DNA of 64,000 nt from contig CM043963.1 of the NCBI GenBank assembly GCA_014529385.2, positions 71,006,412 through 71,070,411 of the forward strand, given 5' to 3'. The notes beneath the pieces were generated by a model. That model was given only the letters and a program-made list of their open reading frames with translations, did no database searches and was not told where the DNA came from. A program made the translations under genes and the position numbers. Each line of letters starts with the position of its first letter. Position 1 is the first letter of the stretch. The DNA is from Adiantum capillus-veneris (taxonomy: Eukaryota > Streptophyta > Polypodiopsida > Polypodiales > Pteridaceae). Below, piece by piece: positions 20,520 through 32,058 of this stretch.

Positions 20520-22780
20520 ATCAATGATAACCTAGGAGGTAAATCTTTGGGAAATACATCTTTGTATTCTAGGAAAATTTCCTTCAATTACTTAGCAATA
20601 TGTTTTTCTTGTGATGACAAAGAAGTAGCAAGATAAGGAGAATCAAAAGAATAGGGCATTGAGGAATAATCTAGTAAGCTAAAAGTATTATCAATATTAG
20701 ATAAAGAATAATACAAAGAGTAACAAAAAAGATTTCTTCTATTTCATTATCTGAAGAGATCTTCATAGGCTTGGTTGTCCAAATAAGTAGATGGAGGCAC
20801 ATCCTTTGCCCTCAATAGTAGCACATACACACCATTGGATTCAAACAATAAACTATTATGCTCATAACTTCACATAATGGGGACCTCAACCCATGCAACC
20901 ACTACCGACTCAAAACCATACTTTCCCTATTCATATTCATAACTTGCAAATCCAAGCTTGTCTGGTGGATTGCAAGTGGAATCCCTTTGACTTTTGTATC
21001 CCACACCTCACCATCATGGCCGTTTATCATAGCTACCTTGTAGTGATGGGTATTAGGGATCTGTGGTAGATTGAGATGTTTCACCAACTGATAGATAATG
21101 AAATAGTGAGATGCAATATCATTTACTAAGAGTCTTGTCTTTGTGACCCTTGATAGACCCATGCGTTTTCACAAGCTCATGTGAACCAAAAGTTGGTTGC
21201 CACATAGAGGTCGCAATAGATCACTCATGCATCACTTCATGTGTCATACTCTTCACCTTGAAATAGTGAGAAGAGGACTCTAGAAGAAGTAATTGCACCA
21301 TGTGCATAGATTCCCCTTAGGAGGATCCTTTTTTCCATGCCCACTTTCCAAGCAATTGAAAGGCAAAGCTTATCTTTTTTAGATTTTTCCAAATCCTTGG
21401 TTGACGGATGGCCATGAGGCCCTTTGAGCTTTTTGGACACATCAAATGAGTCTACACGAATTTCCTCTTATCATGATTGTGAGAGACCAGTGTAATTTTA
21501 GTGTCATGCGTATGCATGCTATGATTTTTATTTACATCTAGACCATTATGGACATAAGTGTGAACCATCAATTCCTCGAGCTCTTTTGGATCCTGTGTTC
21601 TAACACAATTCTCAAGGGTTTAGCCCATGAATGAATCCTCTCACCTACTTGAAGGAATCTAAACCCTCTAGCTTGAGAATAAAATCTCCATAGTGTGAAA
21701 TATACTCAAGCAGTGTCTTATGTTGGCGTTAAAAACACTTATCCCATGTAGTCCACTTTTTGTCATTCTTAGTGGACATAAATTCTTTACTAAACACATC
21801 CTCAAAGGCAGAACATGAATACATTCCATGATGCACTTCTTTTTTAGTGACATCCACCACTTATGATCTTTAACTTCTAGCGTCAAACTCATTTTCACTG
21901 CTTTGATTGCATTTGGAGCTTGACATAGATCATGAATACCATCCCATTTATTCATGAAAATATTCACTCCATCCTTCTTGTGCTCTTTTTCCTCCCCATG
22001 CAATCTTGGTGGTTATTTTTTTCAACAGAATATTCACTTCCTTCTTTATGAGAACAATTAATAAATCTAGGTGTGAGCCTTGCTTTTGCATGCCAAGGGT
22101 AGGATTTACAAGCACTGTGATTGATGGACCCCCATGATGCTCAATTGTAGGGCCCTTAGCTTGCTAATGTAGATATTCCACTACCAAATTAGATAGCTTT
22201 GTTACATTTATATTCAATTGTGAAAAAAATTTCTTCCTTCTTGATGAGAACAATTAATAAATCTAGGTGTGAGCCTTGATTTTGCATGCCAAGGGTAGGA
22301 TTTACAAGCACTGTGATTGATGGACCCCCATGATGCTCAATTGTAGGGCCCTTAGCCTGCTAATGTAGATATTCCACTACCAAATTAGATAGCTTTGTTA
22401 CATTTATATTCAATTGTGCAAAATTTGTTTCCATGATAGACATGCACGATTGTAATGCCCTAAACTCTATGCTATCATCTATGCTTGTTTCCATATGAAC
22501 ACCGGCCTCTTGGAGGGTAGCCAATGGCAAGACAGGAGTAGATGCATCAAGTGTAGGATGCTCAAAGTCAAACGGATGATGCATATATATGTTTGAATCC
22601 ATAGTGTAGTGTTGAGCTAAGAAGAAAAGGTAATACTTGGTAAAAATAACCTCTTTGGGAGGATTTTTGAAAGGTGAGTAGACCTCAAAAACAAAATACC
22701 ACAAAACCAAGAGATTGATTGACCTTTCCAAATCAATTTCTTGAGTTGAGATGATTGGTTGAATCCAAGACGATGTCAAT
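20520..22780 (-). pseudogene. Decayed Ty3-type gag-protease-RT remnant
   Basis: Minus-strand reading gives an old Ty3 polyprotein in pieces. The gag N-terminus begins MDSNIYMHHPFDFEHP (near 22.6 kb). A gag core segment with FMNKWDGIHDLCQAPNAIKAV and LEVKDHKWWMSL follows (21668-22003). The protease domain (20902-21162) contains ASHYFIIYQLVKHLNLPQI. A pre-RT motif EIFLEYKDVFPKDLPPRL lies near 20.53-20.59 kb. The protease catalytic Asp-Ser/Thr-Gly is replaced (NDIAS in place of DSGAS). The remainder of RT is missing. This is a 5' fragment, cut on its left side before the copia element. Confidence 0.65.
22037..22428. repeat. 196 bp tandem duplication in Ty3 remnant
   Basis: The segment starting CTTCCTTCTT(T/G)ATGAG at 22037 recurs at 22233 with an offset of 196 bp and only a few differences, including the phrase TATTCAATTGTG at 22211 and 22407. 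It lies in the gag-coding part of the remnant, and the period is not a multiple of three. Confidence 0.85.
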
Positions 22781-22799
22781 TCCGGCTAGAAAACTACAG

Positions 22800-23330
22800 T
22801 CAAAAGTTCTCCAAATTCACTTGTCAAAAAATTTTAAATAATTAACAAATATTGAATGAGCAATATCCAATATTAACCCAAAGTATATTAGCCCTTGGAT
22901 TCTGTCGTGCTTTAATTAATGTGTGATTTTGTTACTCAATTTTGAGATTGTTTTTTTTTCTAAATTGATTGATCCTTGTCATGTATTCCTTACTGAGGCC
23001 GTTGCCAAGCTTGCTTATCTACACATTTGTAGAAACTAAAGAAAAATTTCAAAAATATGATTGTCAATGGTTTTGGAAACCATGCAATGGCTTGCTAACA
23101 AACGGAACTTAAGAATGTTGCAAACAAAAATTTGTGCTTGATTGAGAGCACCCCTACTAAGGTGGTGGTGGGGTGCCTAAAATAGAGGGACACAAAAACC
23201 CTTTTAATTTGAACCAAAGAGCTTTAATGGCATCGGAATCATGGAGATAACAAGGGTGGGTGAAACCTGCTTGTGCTAGTTTGTATGGCTCACCTCTTCC
23301 CATCATGCAGAAGAAAAAGTGCTAAATCAC
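22800..23330. other. Non-coding, no feature seen
   Basis: AT-rich sequence with no domain-bearing frame and no recognisable repeat. Confidence 0.4.
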
Positions 23331-23339
23331 ACCCGTTGT

Positions 23340-23960
23340 CATGCCACGTTGTGGAAAATCAAGAATGAGCGAATTGTTTTGAGCATTGATATGTTTGGTG
23401 TAAATTGACATGCAATTTGTTTTTCCGGATATACCGAGGAGCTCGGTGATTGTAAGAGATGACCAACATGGTAGTGGCATGTAAGCTTTGAGTTGCTTTT
23501 TCTTAATCAAGTGTTGCTGAAAAGATATGGTTGGCATTGCCTTGGTCAATATGTAACTCAAATGAACTGCTTTGTGAGACTTGGTCGTTAAGTATTGTAG
23601 GAAACAAAAGGTGCTTCAGGACCTTATTGTTTGTGATGGTGTCTCTTGAATCTCATGGATGACGGGATATGGCTAGCATGGCTAAGGAAAATATGTTTTG
23701 GGACTAGCAATGGTGTGCTCGGCAATGCTTTGGCTGATATTTATGCTAAATGTGGTGTTGTTACAAAAGCATTAAAAGTTCTCATCGGGTATTCTCTTTG
23801 GAATATCATCACTTCTATCACATTGATTGTGGTATATGCCAATATGGAAGTGGTAAAGAAAGCTTTGAATTGCTTCGAGTGGATGTGAAGGGATGGATTC
23901 TCTCCAATGCATTCACCTAGGCTGGCACCGTGGAGGTCATGGCTTTGGCCATCAAAAGGG
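23340..23960 (+). pseudogene. PPR protein gene fragment
   Basis: The frame 23646-23888 contains VLGNALADIYAKCGVVTKALKVL and a following VVYANMEVVKKALNCFEWM. These match two consecutive pentatricopeptide repeats of the PLS type found in plant organellar RNA-processing proteins (usual form GNALVDMYAKCG...EALxxFxxM). Stops and frame changes occur on both sides, and only about two to three repeats are left of a gene that normally has ten or more. It is a dead fragment, perhaps a retrocopy, since no intron is seen in this short part. Confidence 0.6.
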
Positions 23961-24925
23961 CTTAAGCTATTGGCTAAGAATAAAATTAAGCTATAGTTAT
24001 TTTTAACAAATGATGAGCAAGATTAAAAAATGCCCCGAGAAACTAGCAGTTGTTGATGAGCAGATTGCATAGAAATAACAAAGGGGAGTGTTCATAGTTT
24101 TTTGCCAAGGCTAACAATCGGCTTTTGTAGAGAGGAGGCATAGCAAGGAGGAGGAGTGCTCTTAGAGAACCAATGAGTAGTGAGTAGATAGGAAGGATGA
24201 TGGCAACGTGTTAAAAGGGGATAGAGGACAAGCATAGTAGGGAATAAGGCATCACTTGAGTAGATTGGAACAAAATGTCATTTGTATGGTTTTTTCTTTG
24301 CACAATAATTGAGGAGAAAAAATTTGGCAATTCATGCAAAAGTAGGCAATCAATTGAGGAAGAATTAATAAGTAGCATCCTTAGGGATGCATTGTCATAA
24401 TAACTAATATCTAATTCTCCTAGATGATTTTCTCATGTTAAACTGATCATTTAATATGGAAAATTGCCAGGGGAGAAAAAGCTAGAATATTGGTTAAGCT
24501 AATAGACCGTCCATAGTAAGGATCCAAAGGAGGGAACATAGGGATCCAAAGGGGGGGGCATCTGCAAAAGAGCAATGTGCAACAATGGGCCTAAAAGACC
24601 CTAAGGTTCAGCATTAAGACTTCTAAAATGCTAAGGTTCCAAAATACAAAGGTTGTGTCCAAAGGTCAAACACTAGGAAAATTGGATGCTTAGTGTGTGT
24701 TAAAAAAGTCTTCATAATCCCTACATAGGAGGGGGTGATCCCTGGAAGTAGGTAATGAGAGAGAAACACACACACACACACACACTCACAAGCTTCCTTT
24801 ACACAAAGGGAAAGAGTGACACATGTCAACTCCCTAGCCCAGATGCCCACAAGGTGTACTCAAATCCTATTGGATGGCCATGGACGTGGACCAATGAGAA
24901 TTGGGCTAGAGTGAATCTAGTTTAA
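23961..24925. other. Non-coding with CA microsatellite
   Basis: No gene seen. A (CA)n run lies near 24765-24786, a G-rich run near 24552, and the paired phrases GGATCCAAAGGAGGG and GGATCCAAAGGGGGG at about 24522 and 24543. Confidence 0.4.
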
Positions 24926-24926
24926 T

Positions 24927-25024
24927 TAAAAACACTTAATAAAAGAACCAATAGGAATTAAGCTCTCTAGAATACTAAAAACACTTAATAAAAGAACCAA
25001 TAGGAATTAAGCTCTCTAGAATAC
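24927..25024. repeat. 49 bp perfect tandem duplication
   Basis: The phrase starting TAAAAACACTTAATAAAAG and ending CTCTAGAATAC occurs at 24927-24975 and again at 24976-25024 without visible change, so the duplication is young compared with its surroundings. Confidence 0.9.
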
Positions 25025-26030
25025 TATTGGACAATCTCCCAAGGGGTCCAATAAGCATTCAGCAGCCGAATGGCTTGTCTCATTCCTATTGACCACGAGA
25101 CAAAGGGGTCCAATGAGAGTTTAGTTGCATTAATTAATTCCCTAAAGCTCTCACAAAAGGGGAACGAGGGACACATGTTAGAAGGCTATCACTTATGCTC
25201 TTGAAATTCCATTGGCTAAGCCTGGAGAGGTCCAATAGGGTGTGAGCATGAGCAAATAGCAAGAGGGGTCAACCAAGAGAGAGAGAGAGAGAGAGGGGGC
25301 TGATTTTCTCAAGGTATTATTGCATACACACTCACACTAGTCCATTTGTGGAGTAAGAAGACTCTCTCGCTCGAGTCTCAAGCTTTAATGGAAATCTTAT
25401 CACCTACTCCAAGCTTGTGAGAAGGGAGGCCTACACCAACAACTCTTGGCTTTGTGATGTAAATCCAACCAAGAGCCAATATTCAATGCATGCTCATATC
25501 CTCTACCATGCTAATTACTAAGCTAAGCTATGCTCATATGAGTGATTATGTGAGGAGATGTACATCTTTCTTGTAAGACTACTCCTTCCTCTCATCTCAT
25601 ATCCCGCTAGCTCTCACCATCTTTGAAGGTGTGTGAGGTCTTGGGTCTGAGACCGTGAGGGAATTTAAGTGTGTTTTATAAGTGTTTTTCTTAGTGCTTG
25701 AAGTTTCCATCTTCATTGCACTAGCTAGTATTGAAGGAACACAAAGAATTTTATTGTTAAATGTCTTTCTTGATGGGGGAAACCATAATACAAAGCCTTT
25801 TGGAGGGGGGACCGGCTCCATGTAAATCCGGTCCTCAACTGTTGTCAATAGCTTAATTTCTCTCTCTTTTGAAGTATTTTTCATGCTATCTAACTAGGTG
25901 TTATACATTTTGTTGCTCTCTCCACCCAAGCACTCTTGTTATTCTCATTAGGAATCTACTCTAATGAAATGCTCACTATGTTCATGCTATTTTCCACTAC
26001 ACACAAGTTACAAGGCCATTAAATGTTACA
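25025..26030 (+). other. Possible LTR tail before copia primer site
   Basis: Non-coding sequence that ends in TGTTACA directly before a TTTGTATCAGAGCAC primer-site-like sequence, so its 3' part may be an LTR. The LTR start was not found. A (GA)n run lies at about 25279-25298. Confidence 0.3.
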
Positions 26031-26045
26031 TTTGTATCAGAGCAC
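26031..26045 (+). promoter_or_regulatory. Copia-type primer-binding site remnant
   Basis: TTTGTATCAGAGCAC agrees with the initiator tRNA-Met primer site core GTATCAGAGC used by plant copia elements. A short frame starting ATGGCTATAAATGG follows at 26085, as would gag, but ends after a few codons. It marks an otherwise eroded element. Confidence 0.45.
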
Positions 26046-26099
26046 AAGGTTTCTCTTTTCTTGCTCAAGAAGGGAGGTCCTCAAGATGGCTATAAATGG

Positions 26100-27200
26100 T
26101 TGGTACTATTAACTGCATTTGAGTAAGTAGAATAGGTATTTTTTAGCCTTGCAGTGCACTTGCCTTCATGCAGTAACATACTAACACAAAAGTAGCGATT
26201 GACCTAACCATAAAAGACACCTCACCTCAAGACATGTGCATAGTAACTCTCTCTCTCTTCCCTTTTCTCTAGCTCTCTCTGGTCCATTTTGTGTGTTTTT
26301 TGGTGTGAGGTTGCTTGTGTGTGTTTTGTGGCGCATCTTCTTGGTTGTGACAAAATCTCTCTTGTGTCCTAGTTTGCATACCTTAACTAGGTGGTGTCCC
26401 TATCTTGTTTGGGTTTGGTTGTGGGTTTGTTTTTGTGTTATGCTTGTGGTTTCCCCAGCCCCAATTGAGCAGCACAGGAGCCTTGAGGGGTGTTTGGAGG
26501 TCGCCTCTCTTGTTGCCCGCCCCGGACTGCTTCAATAGATAAGGAGAGGACACAAAGAGCACTTTTTCATAGACATGAAACCCTACCTTTGAAACATGAT
26601 GGTCGACTGAGTCATAATGTTTTTTTGAATAACAATTGATAAAATCACTAGCCTTTCCCTTGAGAGCTAGATGGAAGGTAAAAAAGACCACCATTTCGAT
26701 TTAAACAAGTGTTAAAATTAAAGAGGCCTTCCTATTTCAATCAAACCTTACACTTTAAACAAGCTAACACACTTTATGAGTTCAGTATGAAGGTTGCACT
26801 TTGTAGCATATGTGGCCCGCAATATGTGTGCCCCAGACAATGTGGGCAATTAGGCGTAGTGAGCCTAGCAGAAAAATGACTTGGTAGGTATCCAAGTGGC
26901 CTTATAGACTTGCTCGAAATTAGTTAGTTCTAATCTTTTTTGGCATTTTTGACGCACCCAAATTAACCACTTTATATGTAGTTCTCTCACTTGGGATTTT
27001 GTTAGGGCTGCTACTTTGTGAAAATTTTAGATATATGACCATATTCTTTGATTAATTTTTCAAGTGTGTTGCTCATATTTGTTCGGATATTTGCTTTGCT
27101 CGATTTTCTTTGCTTGTTTTGATTGGAAATCCTCAGTGCATGGTAGTCTTCACATCTACCTTTGTTGTGTATGGCTGAGATGCCTTATGGATTATTTGGG
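26100..27200. other. Unassigned stretch
   Basis: No recognisable domain. The frame at 26236-26538 is driven by G/T-rich composition. This may be the eroded interior of the element marked by the primer site at 26031 and the RNase H remnant at 27211. Confidence 0.3.
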
Positions 27201-27210
27201 TGTTGAACAA

Positions 27211-27778
27211 GACATTGCAAACATCCTCTACACTAATAGTTAGAGTGCATTGAGAATTGCAAGGGACCCAATTTTTTATGCTCGCACATAGCACATTGAG
27301 TTGTATTATCACTATGTTCGATAGAGACTTTCAATAGGAGCAATCAACTTGGCTTATATGCCAACATAGGACAACCTTGCAACTCTATTCACAAAGGCAA
27401 TGGCTTGTTAGAAGTTCAAAGCTTTCCACAAAGCTTTGAGCTTTCTTTCCATTGTGGATTGGTCATGTCCTCAAGCATGGCACTTCTCTATACACTATAT
27501 GCCTACTCTCATTCATCGCATCACTCCCAAGGGAGATTTGTTACCATATATGTGGAAATGATGTGTGTGAACACACTTAGAAATATCAAACACTTTTTTC
27601 CTCACTAGGAGGATTTTGTTCACAAGTGTCAGACACTTTTTTTTCACACTAGGAGGTTTTGTCCCTCATGCATTGTATGTATGCCCATCATTCTAGGGCT
27701 AAATTATCTTTCTATTTCCCTTGAACTTCTTCATCTTCTCCAAGTTGTGTGTGCATCCATGCAACCCAAATTCCAACA
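27211..27778 (+). mobile_element. 3' end of a second copia copy (RNase H + LTR)
   Basis: On the plus strand, 27211-27490 reads as copia RNase H with several stops. Recognisable blocks are DIANILYTNS, SALRIARDPIFYART, RLSIGAINLAYMPT and DNLATLFTKAMAC. A polypurine tract (CAAGGGAGATT) and a 240 bp LTR (27539-27778, TGTTACCATATATGTGG...CCAACA) follow. The LTR and tail are clearly the same family as the 15053-20275 element but much more diverged and with insertions. Everything 5' of RNase H is missing or unrecognisable. Confidence 0.78.
27539..27778 (+). repeat. Copia-family 3' LTR (old copy)
   Basis: Aligns along its whole length with the 227 bp LTRs at 15053 and 20049, starting TGTTACCATATA and ending ATTCCAACA. 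It contains an additional duplicated phrase around CACTTTTTT...CACTAGGAGG (27588-27660). Downstream is unassigned DNA. Confidence 0.8.
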
Positions 27779-28116
27779 TCTAAAAAAGAATGTAAGTGGT
27801 GATTTTGTAATATGATTTAATCAATTTGAAGATCTTTGGCAACCATTGGAAGTTGTCATCATGCATAATAAAGGAAGGAATCCTTCAAGCCGAAGAGATT
27901 TCTAGCTTGCCTACATCTGAAGATCAAAGAAAAGGTGGAGTTTGGCGATATAGAAAGCTATGTGAATGCCATTGAGCTAGCAAAGTAAAGAGAAAAAAAA
28001 ATGGAGTTGGGCTTGCTTAAGCTTGAGGATAATCCCATTGTTTTGATGTTGGCGATGTAAGTGATGCAACTCACGATGATTCTAGACTTCCAACATGCAA
28101 AGATTGGAGAGATGAC
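27779..28116. other. Unassigned, possibly coding remnant
   Basis: Plus-strand phrases such as KIKEKVEFGDIESYVNAIELAK suggest a decayed coding sequence continuous with the 28117-28458 frame, but no family was recognised. Confidence 0.3.
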
Positions 28117-28458
28117 ATGGGACTTAATATGAATTACTCTATTTCATTGGTGCCTCTCAATTTCTATGCATCTATTCATGAAGTGGATGATTTTACCAAT
28201 GAAGATGAAGACTTTATCAAAGATGACATGCACAGGAAGAAGGTAGTAGATGTTGTGGATTATAAGGTTCTTATGAATTGTGAAGTCCATCATCTGAGAG
28301 ATGAGGCCAAGGCAACCAGAAAATTTCTAAAGACTATTGAAGAAGCGGATGCAAAGCCAAAAAGCCAATATAAAGAGATAAAAGAGCCTATTTCTATGGG
28401 TGTCATGCATGCTAGCATATTGAATTGTAGAAAGATTACAAAAGTTATGGAGCTTTAA
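28117..28458 (+). CDS. Hypothetical acidic/basic ORF, unknown
   Basis: A 113-codon frame with an acidic middle (EVDDFTNEDEDFIKDDMHRKK) and a Lys-rich helical tail (RKFLKTIEEADAKPKSQ). No family was recognised. Upstream frames continue the same protein-like composition with stops, so this is more likely the end of a decayed gene than a complete small gene. Confidence 0.3.
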   Translation: MGLNMNYSISLVPLNFYASIHEVDDFTNEDEDFIKDDMHRKKVVDVVDYKVLMNCEVHHLRDEAKATRKFLKTIEEADAKPKSQYKEIKEPISMGVMHASILNCRKITKVMEL

Positions 28459-29173
28459 GGAGGAGAAGATTATTTGTAATATCGGGTGGTTGTTTTTTAA
28501 TCTGACAGTGACTAAAATAATATCTTTATTTTTAGGTCATCCAAAAAGGCACGCTGCTTTTCAAAAATGCCAAAAGCATGAAAAGCTCAAAATAACATGA
28601 AAAGAAAAAAAGAAAATCTAAAATTGAACCATGGGTTCCCCTTTTTCACTAGAACAAGAAAGTGAGTTCACTTTTCACTAAAAAGCACTAAAAGTCATGA
28701 AAAGCTAAAAATAGCATGCAAAGTGTTTAAAGAGCAGATTTTTACAAAATTAAACCATAGGTTTTTTGGGAGTCGTATATTAAGGATTCGGCTCTCTTTT
28801 TTTGAAAAAAAACACTGAAAACCAAAAAAGCATGAAAATGCTTAAAAAACAAATTGAACCAAACGTCCGTTTGACCTACCGAAACATGAAAACAATCTTT
28901 CTTTTCACTTTAGAACCTTACAACCTTGCCAAACAAACATTCTAAACCAAAATTTCACGAAGCAAAAATTAGGTTGGAGGTGTTCTAGCTCGCTCTTGAC
29001 AAAGTGAAATTTATATATCCATAGTAGCGCACAAGTTGATGGGTGCTAGTCATTTTATATTTTTGATGTTGTGGTATTGTCAAACTCTGTTATTGCATTA
29101 ATAAATTGCATGTTTCATTTAGATGGGAATTTACAGATTATATTTTGCCATTCTCATGTATCTTTGTGCACTC

Positions 29174-29177
<4 letters not shown>
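28459..29177. other. Non-coding A-rich stretch
   Basis: Contains loose reiterations of AGCATGAAAA(G/T)CT (28560-28860). No gene seen. Confidence 0.4.

Positions 29178-29268
<91 letters not shown>
29178..29268. repeat. (CT)n(CA)n compound microsatellite
   Basis: About 42 bp of pure CT repeat passes directly into about 48 bp of pure CA repeat. The Leu-Ser and His-Thr frames across it are artefacts. Confidence 0.98.
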
Positions 29269-29270
<2 letters not shown>

Positions 29271-29642
29271 GCGGTGTACACATATATTCACCCTCCACAA
29301 TGTTATTTTTCTTGAGTATGCTTTCATTTATATCACCCATTCAAAGGTAGCACTAGTTGTTAGGTGCCTCTAGATGCAGTCCGCTCATGGACTAAACTCC
29401 ATGCTAGGTCGAGCACAGAGAAATCCTCCCCTATGAAAACGCTTTCGCAACTCTGATGTATATTGAAATAGAATATTGAAATTTGTATAAAAGTGTAAAA
29501 TTTGTATTTCTTTCATAGACCCCTGGGGAGGGGTATCTCTCAAAAATCAAATCAAAAGATAGAGCGGCTCAAATAGAAAGTCAACGATCTACAAAAGGAT
29601 AAAGATCATCTCTAGATGCTCCTATAAAAAGAGAAAGAATGT

Positions 29643-31258
29643 GAGTTCTCCAACCTACCAATACCGAAATTGGGATGGGGTCCTTGACAGGTCTCTAGGC
29701 TTAATAAAAAATCGGAGCCTTTAAATAAGCAAAATCCAAGGAATAGACCTTTACCATTGACAATGGCTTGGGTCTATAACCGTAGAAGAAGACCTAGTTC
29801 TATCTCACAGCGAAAACGAGACAACATCTAGAAAATCCAAAAGTCTTTCGACCCTATACTTCCACAAATTGGGCTAAGGTATCCTCAACCAACAATTTTT
29901 TCCCCCTAACATATGTGAGGGCACAACCATTGAAGGACTCCTGTTCCACGTGAAGAAGTTTTCTAAACATTTTGAGTGTGCAGGCATGGATAGTTAGTTG
30001 ACTAATCAGGTCCACTCATCCATGATTGACATCCTTAGTCAATCTCCACTTACCACCCCGCACTCACACATGATTCTTTTGTTTTCTAATTACTATCACA
30101 TTCTTTAAACATTTAAAATAATGGTTTATTCCAACTTTCTAGCACAGTGATTCCTTCAATCAAATATAAAGACATCATTGAAAAGTATTTCTTTTAGCAA
30201 ACAGACATCTTTAAATCCTGGAACGGAAGGCATTTTTCAAGAAACCAATGTGCATTTGTTTGTAAATTGTGAAAGAATTGTTTGGGTTAAGGCTGGTTGA
30301 ATTAGGAAAGATATGATTGATCATCCTTAAGACACCTTGTCTCGAGACACCTCCGACTCCTTGGTATATTTTGATGAATAATGATGGCTTTCGAGCCATG
30401 GATAAGTCAGTTACCGCCATGAATGATGAGTTTCTACTCCGTGTCATCTCTTGATATTTCTACATAAGTGAGGATACCGTTTTTATCCTAGGGGAGCCGC
30501 CCGATTGTATGGGAAACTGGTTTGGTGTATGGGCATCCCGAACTTTGGGTGACGGGTTTCTACCTTGGATTACGAAAAAGGAATGGGTGCTGTTTTTTTC
30601 ACCTTAGGTGGTCTCGAGACAAGAAGAGTACTGGTCATGGTTATTATGGTCAATATTTTTAATTGACAGTACCCTGTCTTAAGTTTAAAGATTTGTGTTT
30701 GCGAAAATAATTTCTTTTCAATGATATCTTAATACTTAATTGTAGGAATCACTGTGCTAGAAAGTTAAAAGAAACCATTATTTTAAACATTAATAGAATG
30801 TGATAGTAATTAAAAAACAAAAGAATCATGTGTGAGTGCGGGGTGGTAAGTGGGGATTGACTAAAGTTGTCAATCATGGATGGGTGGACCTGATTAGTCA
30901 GGTAACTATTCATCCCCATGCATTAAAAATATTTATAAAACTTCTTCACGTGGAAGAGGAGTCCACCAGCGGCTGTGCCCTTACATATGTTAGGGGAGAA
31001 AAAGCATTGGTCAAGGATACCTTAGCCCAATTTGTGGAAGTTATAGGGCCAAAAGACTTTTGGATTTTTCAGACAATGTCTTGTTTCCGCTAATGAGATA
31101 GGACTAGGTCTTCTTCTGGGGCTATAGACGTAAGCCATTGTCAACGGTAAAGGTCTATTCCCTGTATTTTTCTTGTTTAAATACTCTCATTTTTTATAAG
31201 GCCTACAGACTTGTCAAGGACCCCATCCCAATTTTGGTATTGGCGGGTTGGGGACCTC
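29643..31258. repeat. Long inverted repeat, ~573 bp arms
   Basis: The left arm (29643-30215) is the reverse complement of the right arm (30684-31258) with scattered differences and small indels. A 468 bp spacer lies between. The spacer itself has a shorter inverted match around TGTCTCGAGAC (30338-30354 and 30607-30623), so the whole unit may once have been a larger fold-back. The right arm gives an 85-codon frame (30836-31093) of unknown type. Candidates are a fold-back transposon or two opposed copies of one repeat. A transcript across it would form a long RNA hairpin. Confidence 0.85.
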
Positions 31259-31709
31259 AGACGTGGTATTACAGCATGTGTTAATTGAGGGGTCTTGGAC
31301 CGAGGAAAAGTTTAAGGTGTTAGGTTGAAATAAGTGATTTTTGACAAATTAAATGAAAGAGGTATTTAATTAAAAAGAGGGAGAGAAAGAAAGAGAGAGA
31401 ACTATCCCCATCATCTTTGCAGGAAGATTTTCATCAGTTCTATCGCAAATTCATGGATTTTAACATAAGGTTCATGAGGGTTGCCTATCTCGACACTATT
31501 CACTGCGAAAAAGCATGATGAGATGGCTAGATAGGAAATTTTATCCTTACACTTGGAGGATAAGCTCGTCAGGATCTAGTGAAATTTTCTTCATTGATGT
31601 GAGAGAGTTAGAAGGTTTAGCATTAAATATGAAGAGACTCAAATGGGTTGAAGATCTTCAAGTGATTAATGTATACTTTTTCATTGGGATAGAGGATATA
31701 GAGGAAACT
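31259..31709. other. Unassigned stretch before element D
   Basis: GA-rich at 31376-31402. A plus-strand frame (31515-31850) runs across the proposed left end of element D and shows no family. Nothing else is recognised. Confidence 0.3.
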
Positions 31710-32054
31710 TGTTGGGTGGTTACGCCGCTAACGGTGGCTATGATAGCAAGAACTCAACCAACAAACAAGAATGTCAGACGAGGACGGAGCTTGACCCGCA
31801 GGCGCATGGAAACAAATAGATGGGTGTCAATCACCTACTCGACCTTCTAGAGACAATCACTACCAAGGAAATCAAATCTAAGTTCTAAAAACGCAAATGA
31901 CTGATATCCGTCCTGCGAGAAAACGCTATCCGAAACATAATCAAAAGTCATCAAATCAGCCTCGAACTCAAAGGGGAGTCTATACACCACGTAAGGACAG
32001 TACCCTATGAATCTACAATATAATCTCAACCTGTAACCACTCCGTGCGGTAAAC
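31710..32054 (-). repeat. Element D 3' LTR, distal piece
   Basis: On the minus strand this begins ACGCGTTTACCGCA, aligning with ACGCGTTTTCCGCAG in element A's LTR (53875-53889), and runs to an uncertain left end near 31.7 kb. Non-coding. It is separated from the rest of the LTR by the family C solo LTR. Confidence 0.5.
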
Positions 32055-32058
32055 GCGT

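Noticed and set aside
26236-26538. 100-codon hydrophobic ORF resembling a membrane protein
   Set aside because: Composition is driven by GTGTGTT/TTTGTG-rich DNA. No start context, homologue or neighbour supports it.
29071-29373. Ser/Leu- and His/Thr-repeat proteins
   Set aside because: Frames run through a pure (CT)n(CA)n microsatellite.
31225-31250. Primer-site-like TTGGCGGGTTGGGGACC in the right arm of the long inverted repeat
   Set aside because: It agrees only partly with the tRNA-Asp-type site and is not preceded by a recognisable LTR end.
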